Part shown: in pieces, positions 45,173-57,400 of the stretch
Numbering within the stretch: position 1 is the first letter of the stretch
Layout of the letters: every line of letters starts with the position of its first letter
From: Pleodorina starrii
Taxonomy: Eukaryota > Chlorophyta > Chlorophyceae > Chlamydomonadales > Volvocaceae
NCBI GenBank assembly: GCA_030267565.1
Contig: BRXU01000035.1
Location: forward strand, 310,001-374,000
Length of the DNA: 64,000 nt
Reading direction: 5' to 3'
Notes under the pieces: model-generated
The model's input: the letters and a program-made list of their open reading frames with translations, nothing else
Database searches by the model: none
Told to the model about the DNA's origin: nothing
Translations under genes and position numbers: made by a program

Positions 45173-48100
45173 ATGACCGCCGTCCTCAGATATGGCTGCG
45201 TTATCATGGTTGCAATAGTTGCTGTCGCAAACGGCGCTTGGTGGTTGGCGCAGCGCTTCGGCGCCGACGGGCTGTCGTCAGCGACATCCGCCCGTAACGC
45301 CGCGCAGCGACAGGAGGCGCCTTACGACGCAATGGCCGGTCAGTGCAGAGCGAGCATTTATATTCAAGATATTATATACCTTTATTATCTCTTATACCAG
45401 CACACAACGCCTCGCCGTTGCTATCGTTCCTTGCCCGCCATCGGGCTTGCAGCTTGCACAAGGAGCGCCATCCCTGCAAACCGAAGTTTTAATTTGATCG
45501 ATCTTCCTTAGAATTCGGCTTTAGGCTTCCGCTGATACTTAGCAGCGCGCTCTTCTCCGCTGCCGAATCGCGCGCCCGGAGTGCCCAGCCGCGTCGCGTC
45601 GCGCTGCCTGACCTCACCTCGCCTCGCCTCGCCTCGCCTCATCTGACCCTTACCCCATCCTGGCCTTCCCCAGCTCTGGTCCTCCCCTTCGGCTACACCC
45701 TGGAGGAGCATTTCGTCCAAACGGAGGACGGCTACATTCTGCGGCTGTTCCGATTGGGTGCCCGCACCCAGCAGGGCCCCTCCACTGGCCAGCTGCTCTC
45801 CCCCTCCCGCACCGCGGCCCCCGACCCACGACCCCAATCGACGGACGCAACCTTGCCCGAACCCGCCACCATCACCACCACCACCACCTCTGAACCTTCA
45901 GACGAAGCACGACGGCGCACAGCCGCCGAAGAGCAACAACCTGCAGCAGCGGGCGACCCGGGCGGCACCAGCGCCAGCACCAGCACCGAGGTTCCTGAGC
46001 CCACTATAGCAACCCCAACACCTAACACCGGCACCGGCACCGGTACCAGCTCTGCCGCTGCCATTGCCGCCGCCCCCAGCACCGGCGCCAGCACCGGCGC
46101 CCGGGGTCCCGTGGCGTTCCTGCACCACCCGCTGATGGGCAGCTCTGTGGACTTCGCGGTGATGGGGCCGGGGCGCAGCTTGGCGTTCATACTGGCAGAC
46201 GCAGGCACGAGGGGGAAGGGGAGGGGGCGGTGCGGTTCGGGGGGCGAGGGGAGGGGTCGCGATACGCATGTGCTGGTGTGTGAGGAAGGTTCCGCTTCCC
46301 CTGCTTCCTCGTGGAAGGTGGAACCATCCCAACAACGAAACGTCCCCACACTTCCTTACATACTCACATTCCACCAAGCAGGAGAGAGAAAGAGAGCGAA
46401 AGAGAGAGAAAGGGAGAGAGAGAGAGGGAGGGCCGCCGCCGCTCATGGGTCCAGGCAGGAGAGCCGCATTGCTTCCCCCCCACAGTAACCACTTCCGCTA
46501 CACCCGATATGCACTCGGCCGAAAACGGAAGGACCCTTTCCTCCCTCCCATCTACGCAAACCCCGGGCCCCCTCCCCCCTCCATTTCGGTTTCATCTTTG
46601 TTGCTCCCCCCTTATCCCTCCCCCTGCCATCCCGCCTCCCCCCCTTCCCCCTCGCTCCAGGCTACGACGTGTGGCTGACCAACGTGCGCGGCAACCGCTT
46701 CTCCCGCAACCACACGGCCCTGGACCCCGATGCGCCCGGGGACATGGAAGCCTTCTGGTCGTACAGTTGGGACGAGCACGTGTCTCTGGATCTGCCCGCA
46801 GCGCTGGATCTCGTGGCGGCGGTGACGGGGCAGGACACCGGCATGTTGTTCGTGGGCTACTCGCAGGTAGGGCAGTGTACTGGAGATAGTGTAATGCAAT
46901 GGAACCCAGCTTGACTGGCAAAGATGCCGGAGCGCATCTGGGCTCACCGCAACTTGGTTGTGCCTTTGGACGTTCATCATCTTCTTTCTCCTGCCGATGC
47001 GTGTAGGTAACGTTGTGCTCTTAGGGCGTTATGTTCACCCTTGGGCCCCCGGCCCGTAAATGTTGTTAATCCGGGTACTTGTTCGGGTGTTTGAGGGCTA
47101 CACACACATCCAAACACGCTCATTGTAGAGCAAGCAAAGGAATGGCTCGAGGTGGTGTCCTGTGTGTGTGTGTCAGGCACTAGTTTGGTTCTTTCCCTCC
47201 ACGGTCCCAAAGGCATTTGGTTGGGTGCGTCGCGGTGGTTGGCTGGTAGTGCCGGTATCCTTGCCGTTTCTTACAGTTACCCCGCTCGCACACGGCCGCC
47301 CCCGCCCCCCGCCCCCCACCCCCCGCCCCCCGAGGACAGGGCACCACGGTGTGTCTGGCTGCGCTGTCCTCCCAGCCTCGTGTGTCCCGGCGGATTGCCG
47401 CCGCGGTGCTGCTGGCCCCCGTGGCCTTCGTGAGCCACATGACCAGCCCCCTGTTTCGATGGATGGCGCAATGGAAGCTGGAGCGGGTAGGAGCCGAGCC
47501 GCACGCATGTGTGTGCGTGTGTGCGTGTGTGCAGCTGTTGCTTGTGTCGTTGAAAGTGCAGCTTGTGTGCCATTTCGTTGAAGGATAAATCACTTTACAG
47601 CGGGATCTACCCACCCAGAGAACCGCCACTGCCGCACCTGACACACTACCGGTGCTGTCGCGGTTACTTCGCGGTGCATCGCGCAGAACCGGCGAGCAAC
47701 TAGGTTGCTCGTAGCTTGTTCGTAGCTTGTTCATAGCTTGTTCGTACCTTGTTTGTGGGTTGTTGGAGGAAGACGCCAGCTATGCACTGCTCGCTGCCAC
47801 CCCGCCTCGCTTACACACGACCTCAAAACCCCCCCCCCCATCCCTTCCACCTCCCGCCACATACACACACTCCTCCCTCCCTCCCTCCCTCCCGCCCCGC
47901 ACCGCACCGCCCTCCGGCAGCTGTTCCGGTATGTGGGTATGCACGAGTACGGCGGCCACCACCCCGCCGCCGCCCGCCTGGCCTCCTCCTTCTGCGGCCG
48001 CCACCCCGCCCCCTGCACCGCCTACCTGGAGCTGCTGTGCGGCACCAACCCCTCGCCGCCCAGCCCCGCCTCCCCCTATGCCGGCAACCTGGACCCGGCC

Positions 48101-49935
48101 CTGCTGCCCGCCATCATGACCTTCCTGCCCAGCGGCACCAGCGTGCAGAACATGGCGCACTGGGGGCAGGTGAGTGGACAGGTGGACAGGTGGGGGCGAG
48201 GGGGTGAGGGGGTGGGTGGACAGGTGGCGGCGAGGGGGTGGGTGGACAGGTGGCGGCGAGGGGGTGGGTGGACAGGTGGGGGCGAGGGGGTGGGTGGACA
48301 GGTGGCGGCGAGGGGGTGGGTGGACAGGTGGGGGCGAGGGGGTGGGTGGACAGGTGGGGGCGAGGGGGTGAGGTGGGTGGGTGTGCAGTCGTGCACTTGT
48401 GCCATTGTTCGGGGGTGTGGTTGTGGGCGGAGGCGGAGAGATGGCTTTGACAGTTGGAGCGTCCCGGGTGCGGGGGCGCCCGGGCCGTGGATTCTGTCAG
48501 CGCGCCTCGGGCAGCAGTCCGCCAGCGCGACTCGGGCAGGTCTGGTCCGGGTCATGGCCGGTGCAAGCTGCGTTGCCCCCCCCCACTGGGTTTTCAACCC
48601 ATTTCAAAGCGCGTCTCACTTGGCCCCCTCCCTTTGTCCCGCACTGGGCGGTGTCCGCCGGTTGGTTGATCGCAGGTGGTTCGTGAGTCGGACCCCGTAC
48701 GACTGCCGTACTATGATTACGGCACTGACTGCAGCAAGCCCGGTACGCCGCGACGCGACGCGACACAACGCAACGCGACGCGACTCGGCACCTCATACCT
48801 TCCCTTCCCTTCCCTGAACCGGGCCGCCAGTGCCCTCTGTGTCAGCGGCCCCTCCGCGAAAAGGTGGCGAAGAGGGTTCACAGTACTCCTGTGCGCACGT
48901 CTGTGTCCCACCCACCATGTCTAAGAAGGAAGAACTGAGCTTTCATACGTCCCGTCTAGTCCAGTCCACTCCTCTTCGCTCCTCTCCACTCCGCTCCCCT
49001 TCCGCAACGCAAACTCCCCTCCACCGCAGCCCACCCCTGCGCCCTGCCGCCCCCGCCACCGCCACCGCAGACCCACCGGACTCCTCCTCCTCCTCCTCCT
49101 CCCTGCGCACCGGCGGCCGCTACCCCTGCAACCAGGCCGCCTACAACGGCAGCCGCGTGCCTCCCGCCTACCCGCTCTCCTCCATCACCACCCCTCTGGC
49201 GCTATTCACGGGCGGCCGCGACTCTCTGGCGGACCCCGTGGATGTGGCACTGCTGCTGAGTGCACTGCAGCGGGGACCGGGAGCTGAGGGCGGGGGGCCG
49301 GTGGTCCTGCTGCATCACGACGAGCCCGACTACGGTCACTTGGATTTCGGTGAGGCAGGCGACCGGGGACGGCGGGGAGGCGGGGGAGAGCGGGGCGGGG
49401 TGGGGCGGGGAGTGGTCAAGATGAAGTCCGCGGCGGAGGGACCGTAGCGGGGGGAGGAGGCGGGGAGGGGGGGGGGCGGGAGTTCGAGGGGTGTGCCGGA
49501 GTTGGTTTTGGGATGGGGGCGGAGGAGGCGGCTGGGACGGAGGGGTGTGCGGGGTTGGGGTGTGTGCGGGGCGATAACGGGAGGGCGCCGCGGGATATGG
49601 AGTCAAGTCCCCCCGTCGGTACTCGGTAGGAGCCTCCATTCCTCCGGATCTTCTGCATTCCTCCGGGAGGAGTGTGCCGTACGCTTCATGCTGGTTGCGC
49701 AACCCGTATCCTTGCTGTACCAGCGCCTGCTGCCGCTGCTACCACAGTCCATCCACGGCTACGATGCAGTCCCTCTCCAACCCTTGGCCCTGCCCCCCCT
49801 CCCCCGCTTGTCAAACCAGGTGTGGGCTACGACGCCGCGGACCGCATCTATCCACTGGTGCTGGCCTTCATGAGGCAGTTCGCAGCCCCCGGCGCCGGGG
49901 CCGCCACAGCCGCCGCCGCTGCCGCTGCGGCGTAG
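45173..49935 (+). CDS. Acid-lipase-type alpha/beta hydrolase
   Basis: Eight exons: 45173-45338, 45674-46204, 46661-46866, 47340-47486, 47921-48169, 48676-48742, 49071-49349 and 49820-49935. Phases agree and the total is 586 aa. The N-terminus (LRYGCVIMVAIVAVANGAWW) is a signal anchor. EEHFVQTEDGYILRLFRL is the N-terminal lipase signature, followed by a 110-residue Thr/Ala/Pro insertion and then VAFLHHPLMGSS. SLAFILADAGYDVWLTNVRG leads to the nucleophile elbow FVGYSQG (Ser within GYSQG, split by intron 3). GTSVQNMAHWGQ, the acid TGGRDSLADP and the catalytic His in DYGHLDF complete the triad. It resembles animal lysosomal/gastric lipases, which hydrolyse cholesteryl esters and triacylglycerols. 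Intron 2 starts with GC (cag|gcacga). Exon 7's acceptor is chosen by phase. Membrane or vacuolar location is inferred. Confidence 0.85.
48178..48370. repeat. 26-bp intronic minisatellite
   Basis: About seven units of the type ggtggacaggtggcggcgag plus ggggtg fill the start of lipase intron 5. Variants alternate ggcggcg and gggggcg. The array is open in one frame but lies between clean donor and acceptor sites. Confidence 0.88.
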
Positions 49936-51480
49936 CACCCACCATCCGGCCGAGAGCCCGCGCAGCGGGCTGTGCGGGTGCGCTTCCACGTCTCCCAGGC
50001 CTCCCGGTTTCCGCCCGCCTACCGGAAACCGATGCGTCCGCTGCCCTCGTGCCTCACTCATGTCAACCAGCGGTCATATCAGGTTTCTACACGTTTACAG
50101 TATCTGTCTGGTGTGTCTCCCTCATGAATGTGCGTGGCGACGTGGGGGCAGTCGCTCGCGCGTGCGAATTATATATGTATTTCGCCCACGCCGGTTGGCG
50201 CTGTGCGACGTTGGTGAGGCACGGTGAGGCCAACCCTGGCCAACTGACGGGCCCCTGTCGTCGCGCGCACACGCGCCGTTAGGAGACAGCATGCAGGGAC
50301 TGCCCGCCCAAGAAATGGATAGGGGTGGCGCCGGGGCTGCGGTTGGGGCTCATATTTTAATCTCCACGGGCTCGTTTGGGCTCAACGGAACGGCTGCGTG
50401 CGGCATGCGTGCAGACTTCGCGCGGCGGTCGTCAAGTCGGCGCGACAATGCAAATTATTTCTTAATATGGCGATTTTCGCGACTGCTAGCACTGGCTCGC
50501 AGCGCCTTGAGCACGTTCACATCAACTCAGTCCGGAGCCCCGGACTACGAGAAGGCGATACCGTAACGCAAGCTCAGCAGGCAGCACGCCCGCATGTAGT
50601 CACTGCCCCCGATAGTTAGAGTGCGGTGAACCGTGCAGGGTGGATGGGAGCAAGCCGGGGGGGGGGCGGGAGCCGGAGGGATCTGCGGAAATGGGATAGA
50701 TGTGGTGTCCAGGGCTCTCAACGGGCCTCTTATGCAAGGGCCTCCATTGAAAGGATAAAATTAATGGCCTCATTGCATGCCGAAAACTAGCCTCAAACTC
50801 ACTGCCTGAGGAACAGTCCCCAGCTGGACCACCCTTCTTAAGGCGCTCCCTAGGGCAACGGTTAAGGGATTGGAGGGCAGATGCATATCTTTCACATGGA
50901 AGGGAGAATCTCGAACTTAAGAAGGGGTACCCTACTTGAAGAGAGCCATGTATGCCACCGGGCAGCGTGAGTCTGTTAGGTTCTTTCCGCTCTGGTTCTT
51001 CCGCGACGCTCTGTTCTGCATGTCACAAGTTGATTGCATGTCTGTTATTTTTATTACTCTATATACCTAAATGTGCATGAAAACACATGCAAGCCTAAAA
51101 TGCCGTATATCGCTTGCCAACAGTCAACAATCCTAACGTGGGCGACGAACGCCGCTGTGTTGCGCCGAAATGAGCCGTCAACATGGCGCTTGTTATACAG
51201 AAGGATGCGGTGCTTCATGTTACCCCAGGGCAGCCATTTCTTGAAACTTTAGTTGAGTTGAGCAACTTGTCACAACCCGCGGATGGACAGAGCTGCTGCC
51301 ACTGGCTGAACTAATCATGTTATCATAATATGTATATCATGTATCTCTTTGGGCCAACGGTTACCTTGAGCTGGCAGCATGAACGGCCGCTTTAATCTGA
51401 AAGCCGCACTTGAACAATTAGGATAGGCATGGACAGTCAGGACTAGCTGGCTACCATAGTGCTCTGCTGCCGGGGCGGTC
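49936..51480. other. Intergenic between lipase and transporter genes
   Basis: No gene, RNA or transposon is recognised. A poly-G run lies near 50660. The last 500 bases before the transporter ATG are AT-rich. Confidence 0.5.
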
Positions 51481-54400
51481 ATGGCAGAACCTGTTTCGTC
51501 GTCTCCTCCTTTCCCGTCTCCTTGGCCGCCTGCGGCTGCCGGGGATGCGGGGAAAAAGTCGAACGGTCTTTGGGCTTTGGGAGCTGCTATTAACGTGGTA
51601 AGTTGCAGCGAGTTTGGGCGTCGTGTCGAAAACTCCATTTGTCGCCTAAAATAATTGGTCACTTGCAGGTGGGAAGCATCTCTATCAATGCCGGCATGGT
51701 AAGATGGGCACCGGGAGAGCAAAACCCCCTTCGCTGATGCACCTTCACCATCCGGCACTTGACGTTGTCCCTTTTTCAGAACATGATGAAGTTGGGGCAC
51801 ACAAAGCGGGCCCAGCTCGACATGCCCGAGGAGGAGAAGCCGCCGATTCGGAAATTCAGAGTGTGGTTGATTGGGTTTGTCATCTTCATCACGGGGAACG
51901 TCCTCAACTTTGTGTCCTTTGGTGAGGCGCCCAGTCCCCGCCCGCACCGCCCCTTGCTTACCTCCCACCCGGTAGCTGCCGCAACCCTTTCCATGCCCTT
52001 GTTCCCCGGCCTTATCTGTATGCAATATATACCGCCCATTATCATGCGATGCTGCCCCAATCCGGCCGCTGCTCGTAATGTAAACTGACCTTGATGCCGT
52101 ATTGGCCCCCACTGCTGTTGTGCCCAGCCTTCGCGGCGCAATCCCTGCTGGCAGCACTGGGCAGTCTGCAGCTCGTATGCAACGTATTCTTCGCCTACTT
52201 TTTCAACAAGGAGCCCGTAAGTGGGCGCTGCTCGGGACGGGGCGGCGCCTGCCCGGGACGGGGCGGGGCGGAGCGCGGGTCTAGGCGCCCAACAACGCCG
52301 AGAGGGGGCGCGGGACACTTGGGACTTAACCCAGCCCACCCACCCATCAGTCAAGTGAAGTCGCCTATCCCGGCGGCTGGCTGGCTGGCTGGCTGGCGGC
52401 GGGGAGGGCCATTCGGAGGCAAGAGCAAAGGCCGGTCTCCGCTCCCCCTGCTTACCCTAACTCCCCTGCGCAGGTGACCAAAATCATCATCCTGTCCACC
52501 GTCTGCATCATCGGCGGCTGCGTGCTGCTGGTGGTGTTTGGCAACCAGGGCTCCGACACCTTCACGGTGGACCAGCTCGTGCATTTCTACACGCTGTGAG
52601 TAGCGGGCGGCAGCGGCCAGGCGGCCGGGCACTGGGCTGGCCACTCGCCCGCGTTTCGAACTGCCGGAAGCCCCCGGGGGGAGGGGCAGCGGGGAGAGCG
52701 GTGCGCTGCGGAAAGCAGTGGGGGGCGTGTCGCCGCTCACCAGGGGGCGGCCAGGGCGGCGGTGCGAGCGGCTGTGGGCCGACCAAGCCGCTCCATACTG
52801 TCATTGCGCTTCATTGACCAGGGGGCGACCAGAGCGGTGCTCCGCTTCCACAGCAAGGGCTCACGGGTCTCTTGCGAGGGGGCATAAGGCCCTGGTGCCT
52901 TGGCCCTGTGGGGGCCCTGAGCGGCCCCGGGTCCGCGGGTCCGGAGGGCCTGGGGCCCTCGGGCAGCCTCGACCGGCAAACCCGGCAGCCAGCACCGGAG
53001 CGGACCCGGGGGGGGGGTGGCTGGGGCAGTCGGCGTCACGTGGCGGGCAGGGAGCCAGTGGCGGCGAGGGAGCGGAAGCACGGGCGGCCGGGTGCAGTTG
53101 GGGGTGCAGCCGCACCGCCCCCTGCTTGCCCGAATTCGTGCGGGGGAGCATGGACGTGACGCGACATGAGGAGGGGGGGAGGGTGTTACCGCGGCTGAGA
53201 CCTTGTGTGGGGCTGAGGGGTGCAGCCGGCGTTGGCCCCCCTGGAGTCCCGGTTACGGGGCTGCGGGTCCGGGTCCGGCCCCGCACCTCCCCGGCCCCCG
53301 GCTCGGGCTTCTCTCCCCTTCCAGCACGCCCCGCACATCCGGCCTGGCTTTCCACCACCCTCAACGACTCGCCTCAACTGCCAAGCCCCCTCGGCTGCCT
53401 CCCTGCCCTCCAAAGCCCTCCCGCCCCCCCCCGCAACCAAACCCCCTGCATGGTGTTTTTATCCTGGACGGCCTTTGTCTTTGTGCGCCAACGCGTCAGC
53501 CCCCTCAGCCCATTTGGATTGACGTTCTCACGCCCCTCCGCCCCCCCCCCCCGCTCCTTCCGAAACCCCCGCCCTTGCACTCTGTCGCCCCCTCCCCCTC
53601 CCCCTCCCCTCCCCCTCCCCCCCCCTGTGCAGCCCCGCCTATGTGGTGTACATGGTGATGGCGGTCGTGTTTGTGTTTGGCTTCTATGTGCTGTACCTGC
53701 ACTCCAAGAAGGTCTGCAGGTGAGGGCCGGGGCGGGAGGGGGTTGGGGGGGGGAGGGAGGGGTGAGTGTATGGTGCCGGTGGTAGGTGGTGGTGGGGGGG
53801 TGGGGGGGGGGGGGAGTGGAGCAGTCCGGTGCGGTGCAAGGGAGGGAGGAAGGGAGGGAGCTGCGGCCGCCAGTCGTGGGGCGAATACCGCCAGCCGGGT
53901 CGAGGCGCCCGCCCCCGTTCTGTTGGGTAGTGCGTTCGGAAGAGGGAGCGGTCCCCATTGAACCAAACGCGCGCCCGCCCTAACTGTTGTGGTGGTGCTG
54001 GTGGTGGTGATGCTTGCAGGACGCGCGGCGAGAGCGGCATTTGGTACGGCACGATGCTCGTGTCGTACGCCGTCTTTTCCGCGCTGTTGGGCTCCCAGAG
54101 CGTGTTGTTCGGAAAGAGCATTTCCGTCATCATGCGGAAAACCTTTTCGGAGGAAAACCAGGTGAGGTCGACCGGCACCTCGGTTAGTTTGTTGTGGCGG
54201 CGGCCGCTGTATTGCTTGTTATTTGCATTTGTCCTGGGTTCCGGCGGAAGGACGAGGGCTATGCACTTACAGGCTGGAGCCGGGGGGCCGCGCTGTCTTG
54301 AGGCGTCGGTAATTGTGATGGGGCGAGAGGGAAGTGACTCCCAGGCGGATGCGGAGGTGGTGATGGTGGGGGGGGGGGGGCCCGAGCAGAGGAAGCGGGA

Positions 54401-57400
54401 AGTCAGTGCCCAGCCAGGCCAGGCCGCCCTCGACCCACCCGGTGCCGCCCCGCCGCCCCGCCCCTTCCTCGCTTCCCTGCCGGCCTGCCGTACCCCCTCC
54501 CTCCTCACTCTTCAACCCCCCCTCCCTCCCCCTCCCCCCCCTCCCTCCCCCTCCCTCCCCCCCCTCCCTCAGCTGGGTCACTGGTACACCTGGGTGGTGC
54601 TGCTGCTCTTCGCACTCACCGCTATGTTCTGGATTACCCGACTGAACAAGGTGAGGCCCTCCGCGGGCTCTCTCGTTGGGGGCTCTCTCGTTGGGATGCG
54701 GAGCCGCCCGGGAGCCGCCTGGGAGGCCGCCTCAGCGAGCTGGCTGGCTGGCGTGCTGCTGGAAGGGAGGGGAGGGGTGGGGGGGGAGGAGGACAGGAGG
54801 TATCCACTGCAGGTATCCGGAGCCCGTGAGCGGTGAACAAGTGCACAGTCGTTAGGTGAAGAAACAGCGAGGGAAACAGCGAGGGAAAGGGGCGGGGCGG
54901 GGGGTGGTAGTTGCCCCGGGCTGTCGTCATGTTTTCGGCCCCGCATGTCGTACGGATCTGGCCCACCTGCCAAAGCCCTGCTGCGGACAAGTGTATCACT
55001 AAGCTGTTGGCGCTACCCACACGCCCCCCTCCCCTGCCCCCTCACTCGACCTCACCTGGTTCTCCCCCCTCACCTGCCCTGCCCTGCCCCCTCCCCGCCC
55101 CCCTTGCCAGGGTCTGCGCATGTTCCCCGCCATGATCATCGTGCCCCTGCTCCAGATCGCCTGGACGCTGTTCTCCATCATCGCCGGCATGATTTACTTC
55201 CAGGAGTACAAGGCCTTCAACAAGCTCAAGGCGGCCATGTTCCCACTCGGAGTGCTGGTGGGTGGGTGGGTGGGTGGGTGGGTGGGTGGGTGGGTGGGTC
55301 AGATGGGGAGAGGCAGGGACCGCGGCTGCGGAGGCAGGGACAGGGACAGGGGCGAGAGCGGACCGTCTGGCGGGCGAGGTGGGTGGGTGGGGCTTTCTCC
55401 ATGGCACACCTACTTCACCTGCCGTTCTTAGAATGACGACCTCGCCTCCCCCTCCCCCCTCTCCTCCTCTCCCCCTGTCCTCCTCTCCCCCGCCCCACAA
55501 CGTCCGCAGTGACTCATTCTTATGTAAAGGAGCATATCACTCCCTGATCCCCCTCTCCCCCTCACCGCGCTGCAGATTGTGTTCTCGGGTGTGTGTTTGC
55601 TGACGGTGTGCGGCGGTGGCAAGGCCCCCCCCGAGGACGAGGACCAGGCGGCCGAGGAGGTGGAGGAGGTCAAGCCGCTGCCCGCCAAGACCAGCGTGTA
55701 CGACAATGCCGTATTCAACGCGCGGTCCGACGGTGGCGACGGCCACGACGGCGCGGGCCCGCCGCTCTCCGGTCTGGCCACCGCGCACTCCCAGCACGCC
55801 AAGCTGTCTCTGGGGCAGAGCCTGCGGTTCATGAGTAAGTGGGGGGCTGGGGCTGGGGTCGGGTGTGGGGGGGCTGGCACGAGGGGTGGCACGAGGCCGG
55901 ATAGTGACACACAGGAGGGGCCGATGGAGAGGCCTCGTCAGATTGTCAATGTGTTCATCGTGGTCTACCCTCTCCATTCCCTTCCCTCCCCTCCAGGCAC
56001 GTGGGCTCCCCCCAGCGTGGCCGTGTCCCCCGGCTCCAACATGAGCCGCAGCCTGGCGCCCAACGAGTCCCTCCGCCAACACCTGCAGCACTACCAACAA
56101 CACTACCAGCAGCAGCAGCAGCACAGGCGCCGCACCACGGCCGCCGCCGGCGACCTCAACGCCACCGGCCTCACCAACATCAGCGACGTATCGCCCTCCG
56201 TCTCAGTCCCCACCCCCACCCCCTCGGGAGCCGTCACCGCCGCCACCGGGTCTGGAGAGCAGCAACACCCGGGTGGCAGCTGGCGCAACAGCACCTTTGA
56301 CAAGAACAGCACGCTCAATCGTACGGCACACAGCAGCGTCTCGCGCATCTCCGAGACGTCCATGTGGGTCGTACACCGCCGTTGCGTCCCCCCACCCCCC
56401 ACCCCCCGCCAACCCAACCCAACCCCCGCACCCACGCCACCATGTCGCCGTAGTGTCCCCACCAGCCTGCCCATCAGAATTGTCGTACTTGTCCGCGTGT
56501 CCCCACCTCCCCATTCCCACACCCCACATTTGCACAAAACCGCCCATCCGTCGCCCACCCCACCTCACCCCACCCCGCCGCCGGCCGTTCCATCTTGCGA
56601 TATTGCCGGTGGGGGCGGTGGGGGGAAGGCATCCGGGTCGGGTCGGCAGGCGGGTCAGGTCGGGTCGGGTCGGGTCGGGGCTCCGCGAATCGCCACCGCA
56701 GCGCAGCGCCCGTTCTTGTCGTCGGACTGGGGCCCGATTGGGCTTCACTCGACCGGCCCCACCTTCCCTCCCCTCCCTTCCCTCCCTTCCCCCCGCCCAC
56801 TCATTGTTTTATAAAGGAGCACATCACTCCCCCCTCCCCCCCTCTCCCGGCCCCCCTCCCAGGATGAGCACCATGCGCAAGGGGCTCAAGTCGGTCGGCT
56901 CCCGCCTCACCTCCGACATGGGTCTCAACATGAACGGACTCAAATTGGCGATGGGGCTGGGGGACGGCAACCTGTCGGGAGTGAGCCTCTTTGCGATGCC
57001 GGCACTGGACTTCACAGCCACTACAAAGGTGGGGCTGAGGATGGGGTGGGGGTTGGGATGAGGATGGGCTGGGAGTCAGGCGGGAAGGAGGGGAAAAAGG
57101 GTGGGTGGGTGCGGGCGGGAGGGCGGGTGTGCGGGCGGGCGGCTTGCAAGGTTGATGACGGAGAGCCGCAGCGAAGAAAGCGACTGGGGCGACCCAACGG
57201 GGGTAAACATGGACCCAGCACCGGTGCACCCGCGTGCGTGCGTGCATGAACAGAGGGTCCTCGCTTATTATGGGTCCCCTCCTTGCTGCTGAGCTTGCGG
57301 TGTTGCCCCCTGCACCCCTGCACCCCTGCTCACTCCTCTCTCCCCTCTCTCCCCGCGGCCCTGCCCGCAGCGCAAGTCGGACGTCCATCGGCCCAGTCGG

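Noticed and set aside
48174..48450. WTGGGEGVGGQV repeat protein
   Set aside because: It is an intronic 26-bp minisatellite read in an open frame. The lipase exons on both sides splice cleanly around it.
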